A DNA stretch of 64,000 bases from Roseiarcus sp963783175. Lineage in GTDB: Bacteria > Pseudomonadota > Alphaproteobacteria > Rhizobiales > Beijerinckiaceae. How positions within the stretch are numbered: position 1 is the first letter of the stretch; every line of letters begins with the position of its first letter. Positions 54,606-63,860 of the stretch are shown in pieces. Made by a program: the position numbers and the translations under genes. The stretch is from NCBI GenBank assembly GCA_963783175.1, contig CAWANG010000027.1, positions 1-64,000 on the forward strand, given 5' to 3'. The notes below the pieces were generated by a model. That model did no database searches and had not been told where the DNA came from. It saw only the letters and a list, made by a program, of their open reading frames with translations.

Positions 54606-55612
54606 AAGAGACGGAAGAGGACGAACCGGCGCCGCAGACGCCGCCTGCAAACGGTTCGCGCGAGCAGCCTGCGGGGCTATTCGAGCGCATGCGGGCGCTG
54701 TTTGGCCTGGCGCCGGCCTCGGCGCGCGACGACATCGAGGACGTGATCGAGGACAGCGCGAGCGAGGAGTTCACCCCGCAGGAGCGCGCCATCCTCAAGA
54801 ACGTTTTGGCGCTCCACGACGTTCGGGTCGAGGACGTGATGGTGCCGCGCGCTGACGTCGTCGCGCTCGCGCTCGATACGCCGCTAAGCGAGGTCCTCGA
54901 TTGTTTCCGCACCGCCGGCCACTCACGCCTGCCAGTCTACGAGGAGACGCTCGACGACCCACGCGGCATGATCCACATCCGAGATTTTGTCGTCTTTCTT
55001 GCCTCCCATCCGCGCTTCGGGCTGATGATTGGGCGTGAGCCTGACGGCGCGGACGCCGAGGTCTCGCTCGATATGCCGCTGTCGGCGGCGCGGATCCTGA
55101 GGCCGGTTCTCTACGCGCCCCCTTCGATGCCGGCGCTCGACCTGTTGCTCAAGATGCAGGCGTCGCGCACCCATATGGCCCTCGTCATCGATGAATACGG
55201 CGGGACCGACGGCCTGGTCTCGATCGAGGACGTGATGGAATCGATCGTTGGCGACATCGAGGACGAGCACGACGAGGACGAGACGCCGGAACTGCATCCG
55301 TCGGGCGACGGCGGCTTCATCGCCGAGGCGCGCGCCCCCCTCGATGCCGTCTCCGAGGCGGTCGGTTTCGATTTCGCTGCGATCCCCGAGGCCGAGGGCG
55401 TGGACACGATCGGCGGCCTCGTCACCGCGGCGGCCGGCCGTGTGCCCAACCGCGGCGAGATTCTGACGGGTCCGGGCGAATTCGAGTTCGAGATCCTCGA
55501 CGCTGACCCACGCCGCATCAAGCGGGTGAAAATCTGGCCGCTTTCGGCGCGCGGCATGAAGCCGCCCGCCCCGCCATCGCCAGCGGAGGCCAAGGCGCGC
55601 GGTCAGGCCTAG
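54602..55612 (+). CDS. CBS-domain protein of the CorC/HlyC family
   Basis: 336 residues, no membrane segments. Two CBS domains (VEDVMVPRADVVALALDTPL ... SRLPVYEETLDDPRGMIHIR and MALVIDEYGGTDGLVSIEDV) and the CorC_HlyC end (AAGRVPNRGEILTGPGEFEF). The soluble CorC type (YbeX) lies next to ybeY in many proteobacteria and is linked to magnesium and ribosome homeostasis. Last of the coupled trio. Confidence 0.9.
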   Translation: MKETEEDEPAPQTPPANGSREQPAGLFERMRALFGLAPASARDDIEDVIEDSASEEFTPQERAILKNVLALHDVRVEDVMVPRADVVALALDTPLSEVLDCFRTAGHSRLPVYEETLDDPRGMIHIRDFVVFLASHPRFGLMIGREPDGADAEVSLDMPLSAARILRPVLYAPPSMPALDLLLKMQASRTHMALVIDEYGGTDGLVSIEDVMESIVGDIEDEHDEDETPELHPSGDGGFIAEARAPLDAVSEAVGFDFAAIPEAEGVDTIGGLVTAAAGRVPNRGEILTGPGEFEFEILDADPRRIKRVKIWPLSARGMKPPAPPSPAEAKARGQA

Positions 55613-55674
55613 GCGTGGATCGGCGCTGGCGCTTGCCGAGCGCGAAATGAGCATTCCATAAGTCCGATCTCGGC

Positions 55675-56892
55675 CTAACGCTCGCCGAGCCATCGAGCAA
55701 TCTGCTCGTAAACGTCGCGGCGGCTGAGCAGATCAAGATGGCCGGTCCCGCTGACGATCCGTTGCCGATCGGCGGAAAACTTCAGGGCCCTCGCCGGGTC
55801 CTTGTGGCGGCCGAGCGCGCTCGTGACGGGAACGAGTTCGTCGCCGACCAGCCGGTCCTTGAGGCTGCCGGGCGATGCCGCGGTCGTGGCCGCGATCGCA
55901 TAGCACGCGACGCCCGTGGGTAGAGGAACGGGGAGGCGCTGATCATGGGGCTCGCGGTCGAATCGGTTGCGGCCCTGCCAGTCCTCGTCCGTCACGTTTC
56001 CGTAACGCAAATCGGTGACGCCTGCGCTACGGATCTTGCCGAGCCTCCCAAATGCGGCGACGTAAGGCGTCCTGCCGAGAGTGGCGTCGACCCAATTGCC
56101 GATCCGTTCGAGCGGCGCGCCGTGGTGTGGCGCGCCAAGAAACACGAGCTTGGTCAGCTTCTTCCGCCACGCGTGTCCCGTCTGCTCCGCGTATCTGCAG
56201 GCGCTGCGCGCGACGAGTCCGCCCATGCTGTGGCCGATGACGACGAACTCTTCGAGTTCGACCGGCCATTCGGCGATGAGCGCCTCGAGCGCCTCGGCGA
56301 AGGCGCGGCCGTTGACCGAGACATGAAGGCCCGAATTGTACGAAAGATAGACCGGCGTGAACCCAAGATCGCGACCCAGCGCCGACCCGTGATCGTGGTT
56401 CTGCCGCGTCCATTGCAAGTCGCTCATGCAGAGCCCGTGCAGGAGCACTGCGAGTTTCCCCGTGGCGTCCGGGAACGCCGCGGAGAGCGCGCTCCTCTCA
56501 AGCGTGAGCGGTCGTCCTTCGCGGCGAAAGCGCATCGGAAGCGCGAGCGGGTTGCCGGTCTCGGCGAGATGGTCGCCGACGACGCCGTTGAGGGCCGCGA
56601 CCGCCATTTCCCGCCCTCGCGACACCGGCGAATCGTCGGGCTTTGCGTCAAGGAGCGCCGCGCCGGCGCCAATCCCTTTGCCGGTCAGCCGGAAGGCGCC
56701 GCGGACGCTCCGATAGACGAGCCGCGTGACGCCGCCCGTCGCCCCTTGCGTGAGCGGCGTCAATCCCGGCGTATCCAAAATGGACGCATGCATATGCTCG
56801 ACGAGGCCGGCTAGCCCCTCCGCCGCATCCGCAGCGAGACGGCCGAGGCCGAGGACGTCGGAGAGCGAAACGACGGCGGTGGTCTTCGGCAT
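55675..56892 (-). CDS. Alpha/beta hydrolase, lipase/esterase type
   Basis: 405 residues from ATG 56892 (GGAG upstream; the open frame reaches 57006). The nucleophile elbow is GHSMGGLVARSACRYAEQ in EFVVIGHSMGGL; the oxyanion region is LAVLLHGLCMSDLQWTRQ and a catalytic His is likely in SGTGHLDLLSR near the end. It resembles PGAP1/triacylglycerol-lipase-like proteins. No signal peptide. Convergent with the CorC-like gene. Substrate unknown. Confidence 0.85.
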   Translation of the reverse strand: MPKTTAVVSLSDVLGLGRLAADAAEGLAGLVEHMHASILDTPGLTPLTQGATGGVTRLVYRSVRGAFRLTGKGIGAGAALLDAKPDDSPVSRGREMAVAALNGVVGDHLAETGNPLALPMRFRREGRPLTLERSALSAAFPDATGKLAVLLHGLCMSDLQWTRQNHDHGSALGRDLGFTPVYLSYNSGLHVSVNGRAFAEALEALIAEWPVELEEFVVIGHSMGGLVARSACRYAEQTGHAWRKKLTKLVFLGAPHHGAPLERIGNWVDATLGRTPYVAAFGRLGKIRSAGVTDLRYGNVTDEDWQGRNRFDREPHDQRLPVPLPTGVACYAIAATTAASPGSLKDRLVGDELVPVTSALGRHKDPARALKFSADRQRIVSGTGHLDLLSRRDVYEQIARWLGER

Positions 56893-57131
56893 GGGAAACT
56901 CCATTCGACTTCGCGCGAAGAACAAATCTAATCCCGCCTGGCCATCCGAACAAACTGATCTTGGCGCAATATTCAAGAATCTCGCAACCACGTAACTGGC
57001 AATCACTGAAGCGCTCGGCCAAGCCCAGTCTCAAGGAGTTGCTGCTCGCCAATTTCGCGCGAGGCGAATTGAACGTTCCCGAGCGAGGCGGTCGGCGACG
57101 GCGCGCGCCTCCCAAAATGGCGTCCGCCGCG
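56893..57131. other. Gap between lipase-like and SDR genes
   Basis: 239 bases with the promoter region of the lipase-like gene (read leftward); nothing else recognisable. Confidence 0.35.
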
Positions 57132-57902
57132 TCAGATGGACTTCACCTCGCCGCCGTCCATGCGGAGGCTAGAGCCGGTCATCCAGCGGGCGCCGGGCGA
57201 CACCAGGAAAGCCATCAGCTCGGCGATCTCCTCCGGCTCGCCGTAGCGGGCGATCCCCGCTTCCTTGGGAAAATTGGCCGTCGCCTCCTCGACCGTCATG
57301 TTGTGCAGCGGCGCCCAGTGCTCGAGATAGGAGCGGCGGCGGCCGGTCATCACCGGACCGGGCAGGACGCTATTGACCTGGACCCCATCGGCGACGCCGC
57401 GATCCGAGAACGCCTTCGCCAGCGCGACAATGGCGGCGTTGATCGTGCCCACGGCCGCGTAAGGCGCTTTTGGAAACAGGGCCGAGTTGCCCGACATCAG
57501 GACCACGGCGCCCTTGGCCGCTTTCAGCGCCGGCCACGCGGCGATCGTCAGCCGCCGCGCGCCGTGCAGCTTGAGCGCCAGCCCCGCCTCCCACTCTGCG
57601 TCGGTCATCTCGAAGAGGTCGATCTGCGGCACGGCGCCCGCAATGTTGAGCAACGCGTCGATGCGACCGAACGCAGCCACGGCCTGATCGACCACGGCCT
57701 GGGCGGCGGCAGGCTCAGCGAGGTCGACGTCGATGACCAAGGTTTCCGCGGCGGCTGCCTTCACCGCCGCCGCCGTCTCATCCAGATGGCCGCGGTCCCG
57801 GGCGACGAGGACGAGCGCCGAGAAGTCGCGCGCGAGGCGGATCGCCGTCGACCGGCCGATGCCTTGGCTCGCGCCGGTGACGATGGCGACTGACTTCGCC
57901 AT
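57132..57902 (-). CDS. SDR family oxidoreductase with altered active site
   Basis: 256 residues. Cofactor loop VTGASQGIGRSTAIRLA and LLNIAGAVP are present, but the YxxxK active site reads Tyr-Ala-Ala-Val-Gly in KAPYAAVGTINAAI, so the catalytic lysine is replaced by glycine; the serine is at VLMSGNSALF. The end AFLVSPGARWMTGSSLRMDG is normal. It may use another mechanism, or be a non-enzymatic SDR. First of four to five minus-strand genes that look co-regulated. Confidence 0.86.
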   Translation of the reverse strand: MAKSVAIVTGASQGIGRSTAIRLARDFSALVLVARDRGHLDETAAAVKAAAAETLVIDVDLAEPAAAQAVVDQAVAAFGRIDALLNIAGAVPQIDLFEMTDAEWEAGLALKLHGARRLTIAAWPALKAAKGAVVLMSGNSALFPKAPYAAVGTINAAIVALAKAFSDRGVADGVQVNSVLPGPVMTGRRRSYLEHWAPLHNMTVEEATANFPKEAGIARYGEPEEIAELMAFLVSPGARWMTGSSLRMDGGEVKSI

Positions 57903-57931
57903 TGCATGTCTCCGTGATCAAAAAAGGGTGA

Positions 57932-58777
57932 TCAGCGGCCGAGGAAGTCGCGAATGGCCGCCGCGATCTCCGGCGCATGCGTCTCCAGCGCGAAATGTCC
58001 GGTATCGAAAAAGCGCACCGCCGCGCCCGGCAGGTCGCGCTTGAACGCCTCGGCGCCCGCCGGCAGGAAGAATGGATCGTTCTTGCCCCACGCCGCCAGC
58101 AAGGGCGGCTTATAGGTCCGGAAATACTGCTGGAAGGTCGGATAGAGCGCGACATTGCTCTTATAGTCGCCGAAGAGATCAAGCTGCATTTCCGCTACGC
58201 CGGGCCGCGAGAGGTAGAAATTGTCGAGCGAGTAGCCGTCCGGCGAGACCGTCGTCGGGTCAGGTACGCCGTGCATATATTGCCAGACGGTCGTCTCCGG
58301 CTTGAGGAAGGCGCGAAGCGCTTCGCGATTGGCCTGGGATGGATCCTGCCAATAGGCCCGGATCGGTTTCCAGCCTTCGCTCAGTCCCTCTTCATAGGCG
58401 TTGCCGTTCTGCGAAATGATCGCCGTGATCCGGTCCGGATGTTTTACCGCAAGCCGGAACCCGGTCGGCGCCCCGTAATCGAACACGTAGACGACATAGC
58501 GGTCGAAGCCCACGACCTCCGTGAAGCGGTCGATCGTGTCCGCGATCCGATCGAACGTGTGCCCGCGACCAGGCATATCCGAGTTGCCGAAGCCCGGCAG
58601 ATCGGGAGCGATCATGTGGAAGCGGTCGGCCAGGAGCGGGATCAGGTCGCGAAACATATGGCCGGCGGTCGGGAACCCGTGCAGCAACAGCAGCTTCGGC
58701 GCGCCCGGCGCGCCTGCCTCGCGGTAGAAGATGGCGCCGCCGTCCACTTTGGCGGTCCGATAACGGATTGCGGTCAT
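57932..58777 (-). CDS. Alpha/beta hydrolase (haloalkane dehalogenase/epoxide hydrolase group)
   Basis: 281 residues from ATG 58777, the methionine before TAIRYRTAKVDGGAIFYREA. Oxyanion motif LLLHGFPTAGHMFRDL; the nucleophile is aspartate in VYVFDYGAPTGFRLA; catalytic His in DTGHFALETHA. An Asp nucleophile is the mark of dehalogenases and epoxide hydrolases. It lies 17 bases from the YkgB-like gene on the same strand. Substrate unknown. Confidence 0.87.
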   Translation of the reverse strand: MTAIRYRTAKVDGGAIFYREAGAPGAPKLLLLHGFPTAGHMFRDLIPLLADRFHMIAPDLPGFGNSDMPGRGHTFDRIADTIDRFTEVVGFDRYVVYVFDYGAPTGFRLAVKHPDRITAIISQNGNAYEEGLSEGWKPIRAYWQDPSQANREALRAFLKPETTVWQYMHGVPDPTTVSPDGYSLDNFYLSRPGVAEMQLDLFGDYKSNVALYPTFQQYFRTYKPPLLAAWGKNDPFFLPAGAEAFKRDLPGAAVRFFDTGHFALETHAPEIAAAIRDFLGR

Positions 58778-58794
58778 GGCGTTTGTCCTTTCGC

Positions 58795-59361
58795 TCAAGC
58801 GACAACCTTCTCGCTGCGCGTCGCCGTGATGACGGCTCCTCCTTGAAACCGTGGAGCTCCATATCCTGCTGTCTCCAGCGCCGCACGCGTCAGATCCTGC
58901 TTGAGGAGGTAGAACGACGCCGCAAGGAAAAGGAAATCCTTCATCAGGAAGGCGACCGGCAGATACATGGCCGGAAATCCGCCCGCCTCCGCCGCCCATG
59001 CGTTGGGGAAGAAGGGGATGATGGTGACGGTGCCGAGAAAAGTGACGATCGAGCCAAGCGCCCCGAGGGCGCCTAGCCTTCGATCCCAGAAGCCCAGCAG
59101 GATCAGCGTGCCGAACAGCAATTCCGTCGTGCCGAGAAAGAAGCTTGCGCCTCGACCGCCAAAGGCTGGGATCAGCCAGAAGACCAGCGGACTGTGGGCG
59201 ATAAACGGCGTAATCTGATGAGCTTCGAAACTGAACCATTTCTGGTAGCTGAATATGTAAAAAGTGAAGACCATCACGGCGCGAATCAAGTAATAGTCAA
59301 GGTCGCCCCGGAACGGAGCGGCCTTCGAGAGACGAAGGATAAGTGAGTTCAGCGCGTTCAC
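58795..59361 (-). CDS. DUF417/YkgB (RclC-like) membrane protein
   Basis: 188 residues starting with GTG 59361 in a GTGA overlap with the upstream hydrolase stop. Four hydrophobic segments; RAVMVFTFYIFSYQKWFSFE, SPLVFWLIPAFGGRGASFFL and LLFGTLILLGFWDRR match the DUF417 family, related to DoxX. RclC, a family member, helps against reactive chlorine. Here it sits among hydrolases and near a haloperoxidase-like gene. Confidence 0.85.
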   Translation of the reverse strand: MNALNSLILRLSKAAPFRGDLDYYLIRAVMVFTFYIFSYQKWFSFEAHQITPFIAHSPLVFWLIPAFGGRGASFFLGTTELLFGTLILLGFWDRRLGALGALGSIVTFLGTVTIIPFFPNAWAAEAGGFPAMYLPVAFLMKDFLFLAASFYLLKQDLTRAALETAGYGAPRFQGGAVITATRSEKVVA

Positions 59362-60071
59362 GGTTTCGTTCGTTCTTTTTCTTTGATCACCTCGCCGATC
59401 GCCTCTCGCATGATGTCCAAAACGAAAGAGGGCGCGGTCACCATCGGCGCGTGATCGACAGGATGCGACCGCAACCGAGCCCTCATTCGCTCGGCCATGA
59501 AGCGCTGATTGTCGTGGACGATCATCCGGTCCTGCTCGGCCACGAGGAAAAAGGCCGGCCGGTCCTTCCACAGCGGCCGCTCCATCTTGACGGTGATACA
59601 GGCGGGCGAGAGCGGCCGCTGGATCGCCGCCAGCACGGCCAGCTCTTCCTTGGAAGCGTTCTGCGCGAAGGCGGCGGGGAACGCCGCCTCGGGCAGATAG
59701 ATCAGCCCGTGCGCGTCGGGCGTGAGCTTGGGCGCCTGCGGATGCGGGTTGCCGCGAGAGAACACGTCCGCGACTGTCTCGCCTTCGTCCGGCGCGAGCG
59801 CGGCGACATAGACGAGCGCCTTCACCTTGTCGCTGCGGGTCGCGCCAATGACGCCGCCGGCGTACGCGTGGCCCGCCAGCACGACCGGCCCGGCAATGCG
59901 CTCGAGCGTTCGATCGAGCGCCGCGACGTCGTCGCTGAACGATGTCAGCGGCAGCGGCGCCGCGATCGCCCTGACGCCATCGGCCGCCAAGGGCGCGATG
60001 ACCTTGGCCCAACTCGATCCGTCGGCCCAGGCGCCATGCACGAGGACCACGCTCACGTCATTTAACGACAT
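59358..60071 (-). CDS. Alpha/beta hydrolase with Ala in place of the nucleophile
   Basis: 237 residues. VVLVHGAWADGSSWAKVI is the normal start of the salicylate-esterase/MES-like group, but the nucleophile elbow reads GHAYAGG instead of GHSYGG, so the serine is replaced by alanine. The C-terminal His is present (VDHAPMVTAPSFV). Either it is not a hydrolase of the serine type or it is a binding protein. Translationally coupled to the DUF417 gene. Confidence 0.84.
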   Translation of the reverse strand: MSLNDVSVVLVHGAWADGSSWAKVIAPLAADGVRAIAAPLPLTSFSDDVAALDRTLERIAGPVVLAGHAYAGGVIGATRSDKVKALVYVAALAPDEGETVADVFSRGNPHPQAPKLTPDAHGLIYLPEAAFPAAFAQNASKEELAVLAAIQRPLSPACITVKMERPLWKDRPAFFLVAEQDRMIVHDNQRFMAERMRARLRSHPVDHAPMVTAPSFVLDIMREAIGEVIKEKERTKP

Positions 60072-60137
60072 CGCTGCTCTCCTTCAAAAAGGTGCCAATC
60101 CGCCCCAGACGCTCGGGGGAGGATTCGACTGATTCCG

Positions 60138-62033
60138 CTATTGGTCGGGCTTACCCGCCGAATCCGGCTCGTAGTAACGCGGCGAGCCGGTGATGACTGG
60201 CCACACGCGCATTACCCTGACGGCTGACACAACGAGCCGGCTGGCGCCGTCATCGGCCCTTGCTTCAATCGACACCCTGAAGGATTCTGTTCCGTCGCTC
60301 GTGAACGGAACTGTTACGACGCTGTCGGAGCCGGTCCGGGGAATGATCGCCTCCGTTGCAGCGAGAGGAGCGGCTTGCGGTCTCTCGTCCGGCTCGATCG
60401 CGACCTTGAGCCGGACCGGCTGATCGCCGATCACGTTGGCCCTGAGCTCCAGCGCGTATGCGCCCGCGGGCATCGGATCGGCCACGACGCTGCGCCAGGC
60501 GCCCGCTCCGTGAGGCGGCAAATCAATTGCCAAGCCCGAAGCCGTGTCAAAATGGGCGGGATGGTCGGGTGATGCTTCACTGTCGTGAAACCAATAAGGC
60601 GGGCGCAGCGCTGCGAACATGGCCGCGGCCGGCGACGCCGTGCCGAGGATGAACTCTTGGGCGCGACGCCAGACGTTCTCGCCGACCTTCCTACCGAGCT
60701 CGAGGCCACGCTCATTGTCGGCCGGCCAATGAACTCCGGCCCAGATGCGCGACATTCCGGCCGCTTCGGCGGCGGAGGCGAAGGTTGGATAGAACAGCGT
60801 GACCGGCTGAGCCAATTGGCGATGCTTCTACGTAGAGATTTCTCACCGTCGTGCTGAAATTGAAGTCCGGCTTTCCGGTGGCGAGCTCCATGGCGCGGGC
60901 CCAGGCCGCGGTGAACGCGCTATGGCCGGAAATGTAGGAGGGGAACGGCGGGGTCGGCAGATAGGGCTCCCAATCGGCCGCGGGCGTCTCTGCAACTCCC
61001 GCGGGCGCGGCGGGGGAATACTCGGCCTCCTCCTTCGCGGCCGGCGTTGAATAGGCGAGCGCCTCGGACGGGGAGCGCGGCCGCCAGGCAGTTGTACCCT
61101 GTCGCCGAGCGCGCGAATGACGGTGATCGGCCGCACATAATTGTAGCCATATTTGGCGTCCCACGAGGCGATCGAGGCGTCGAAGATCGCGTTGCTGGCG
61201 ACGAAGAACAATTTGACATCGTCGTCGAGACGCAGATCGTTCATGTCGGAGACGAATTTGGTCATTTCGATCAGCTCCGGCGCCGGAGCCATGCCGAATA
61301 TCCCCCAATATTCCGTCTCCGCCTTCTCCTTGTCGGTCAGAGAGCCGCTGGTTTTGATAAGCACCTCGATTTGCCGCGACCATTCCGCGGATCCGGGGGC
61401 CGGCGGCGGAACGGGGCGAAATTGCGCGGCGCGCGCGAGCGCAAACGGCATGACGCGACTCCATTGCGGCGTCGTCGGCAGCTGGCGCTTGCCGAACGAC
61501 TCGATCGGCCGCCAAACATCCGGCGGTCCGGACATCGGCGGCTTGTAGCCCGTCGTGTCGGCGAAGTTCCCGGCCTCGTTGGCGCCGTCGTCGCGGCAGG
61601 CGGCGAGAACGGCCTCTGCGGCGCGACGCCCGATCCTGGCCGGCGGGGTGTCGGCGTTTGGATCATAGCCGAGCTCCTCCATTCGCTCGATGAGCGCGCG
61701 CCGATGCTGCGGCGCGAAGGTTCGCAAGACGGTGAACGCGGCGTGACTGATCGCTTCGCGTTTGTTCGCTTCATTGTTTGCGCCGCCCTGTCCCTTAAGC
61801 GCGGTCCCCGAGACGACCCCGACCGCGACGGGATCGTAAGCAGTCCAGGCGTCGAATATCGCCGTTTGAAGGATCGAGAAAAACCGCGAACCGACCGTCG
61901 GCTCCCAGGCCACTTCCTGCCCGTAAGGCAGAGCCTGATCGAGCCATTCGGTTACGATCGAGGCCGCCTTTGCCGTCGAGGCCTGGGTCACAAGGATCAG
62001 GCTGGCGGCGGCGCACAAGAAGCCCCTGATCAA
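60138..62033 (-). pseudogene. Vanadium-dependent haloperoxidase/PAP2-like exported protein, two frameshifts
   Basis: TTG 62033 with GGGAG upstream starts a signal peptide ending QASTAKAAS. Then LPYGQEVAWEPTVGSRFFSI and the long helical core of the family. A shift near 61098 leads to TTAWRPRSPSEALAYSTPAA and the phosphate/vanadate motif PSYISGHSAFTAAWARAMEL; a second near 60825 leads to EAAGMSRIWAGVHWPADNER with the catalytic histidine. A C-terminal beta-rich domain of about 150 residues follows. About 630 residues. It would act in the periplasm on halides or phosphate esters. Confidence 0.85.
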
Positions 62034-62108
62034 ATCCTATTCTCCCTCAAGCGCGGGGATTCCCTGCGCTTTGTCGACGCGGCGTACACTTCTGCCGCCA
62101 TGCCAACG

Positions 62109-62556
62109 TCAGCGCAGAGATTTGGTGAATCCCTCGAGCGACGCCGTCTGGTCCATCTTCATGGCTCCCGCGTCGTCAATGGTGACCCTCGCGACACGGC
62201 CGCGTTTGAACTCGGAGAGGATCGCCGCATATGCGGGGCTCGACGCCGGGACGAACACAACGCATTTGCTGCCGCTGTCGCCGAACTTGCATTCGTCGGT
62301 CGCAAAGAGGTGCGATACGCAGGCGTTCTGGCCTGTCGACGAAGACCTCGATCCGGGACCCTGCGACGCCGGCCTGGCTTGTGCGGACGACGATTCTGTG
62401 GGGCCTCGTCCCCTTGTCGAAAGCGAATATTGCGTTCGGTCCTGTCGGCTCTCCGGCGCGCAGCATGATTGTTTCGGCCGCGAGCGCTATTCGACCGGGC
62501 GCGGCGGCGAAAGTGACGAGAAGGGAGGAGAGGATGAGGCGCGCGAGGATGCGCAT
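62109..62556 (-). pseudogene. Exported protein (IalB-like, tentative), one frameshift
   Basis: ATG 62556 begins a signal peptide (MRILARLILSSLLVTFAAAP). After SRIEVF the frame shifts near 62337 to STGQNACVSHLFATDECKFG, then SKCVVFVPASSPAYAAILSE, and ends MKMDQTASLEGFTKSLR with a TGA at 62109-62111. Cysteine pairs and the SLEGFTKS end recall the invasion-associated locus B family of small periplasmic proteins. Weak match, so unknown is the safer label. Confidence 0.65.
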
Positions 62557-62591
62557 GGGAGCTTTTCCGACGGCTTTCCGGGGATAGGGAG

Positions 62592-62620
62592 AGGGAGTCC
62601 GGCGAGGCGCGGGACTCCCT
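62592..62620 (-). terminator. Strong hairpin after the last minus-strand gene
   Basis: AGGGAGTCC (62592-62600) and GGACTCCCT (62612-62620) form a perfect 9-bp stem 16 bases after the stop of the gene read from the right. No T-run, so it may be a termination or RNA-stability structure. Confidence 0.55.
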
Positions 62621-62635
62621 CGCTGCGACGCCCGC

Positions 62636-63860
62636 TCACAGGAAGCGGTAGACGATCGGGCAGTCCACCACGAGGCCGACCGATCCGAACTTCTTGCCGT
62701 CGAGCCCGGTGACCCAGCCCTTCTGCACCATGCCGAGGATCGAGAATTCCTCGGTCATCCGGGACCGGTAGCCGAGTTCGATCGCCCTTTGCGTCCATAC
62801 CGATGGATTGAGATCCCAGATCGGACTGTAATCGGTTGCGACAGTGGGAATGCCGCCAAGCACGTTGAGCGGAGAGCCGCCGTCGGACAGCGCGCTGTTC
62901 AAGCCCTGACGCTGCGGATTATCCTTGCCGGTTGGACCGTTGGCGAACACGAAAATGCGTTCGACCGGGCTAAATAGACTGTCGTCGGCGCCGCCATTGA
63001 TATCCTCCAGCCCCGGGGCGTAGGTAGCGCCCTCCAATGTCGCGGTCAGCTTGTTGTTGGTGTCGGTTGAGAGGTAAAGCACCGGTTTGGCGAAACTGAA
63101 ATCCGGTGGTGAGCGTCATCGTGACCGTCTGGTCACGCGGGCAGATCTTCACGATCTTCTGATGAACGAGACTATGGTTAGGGTTTCCGTCACAGAATTG
63201 GTTGAGGATGTCTGCTGATACGTTATAGGCGACCACTGGCGCATTATAGATGTGTCCGCCAGCGTTGGTGATCTTGACCAGCGGAGTGTAATCCTTATCG
63301 CCAATGCCGCTTGGCTGAAACTGCTTGGGTGGGAAGAAATTGGGAGCGTCGCCCGGCGTAACGCTCCGTTTCGGCGAGAAATCGACCGTGCCAACGTCGA
63401 AGATCAGCTTAAACTTGCTGTCCAGAGTCGCTTTTCGAACCGCACGGCCGACGTCGGCAAAGGTCAATTTCGGCGAATAGTTGAGGCCGAGTTGTTCGGC
63501 GTTGCCCTTGTCGTCGGTGTCGGTGACAACGTACCAAACAGTTTCGCCGCTCTTCATCGCGCCTTCGTAGAGAGGCAGGGTGATCGTTCCCTTGTCGAAA
63601 TCGATCTTGCCAGACTTCAGGTTCTGATACTCGCCGACGAGTTCGCGCTGCACCTGGGAAGGCTGCGGACCAAAATAGGTCGCCGGGACATCGGCCCCGA
63701 TCGCCGCCGGCGCCGGTTGGATTTCCTGGGTTTCGAGGTTCTGCGCCAGCGCAGAAGCCGTCGCGGCGGCGAACAGGGCGATGGCCAATGCGCCGGTCTT
63801 GACAGGGCTTGTCTTGGCCGGCCCGTTGCGGGGGTGATCAGCGACGTTCGTAGAATTCAT
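62636..63860 (-). pseudogene. Exported protein of unknown function, one frameshift
   Basis: Start ATG 63860 (GGAGACGG 5 bases upstream). A long N-region, then a signal peptide (GALAIALFAAATASALAQ) and NLETQEIQPAPAAIGADVPA. Later PSQVQRELVGEYQNLKSGKI, GETVWYVVTDTDDKGNAEQL and ICPRDQTVTMTLTTGF. A shift near 63095 joins it to AKPVLYLSTDTNNKLTATLE and IPTVATDYSPIWDLNPSVWT, ending VDCPIVYRFL. About 410 residues, beta-rich, no known domain recognised. Confidence 0.7.
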
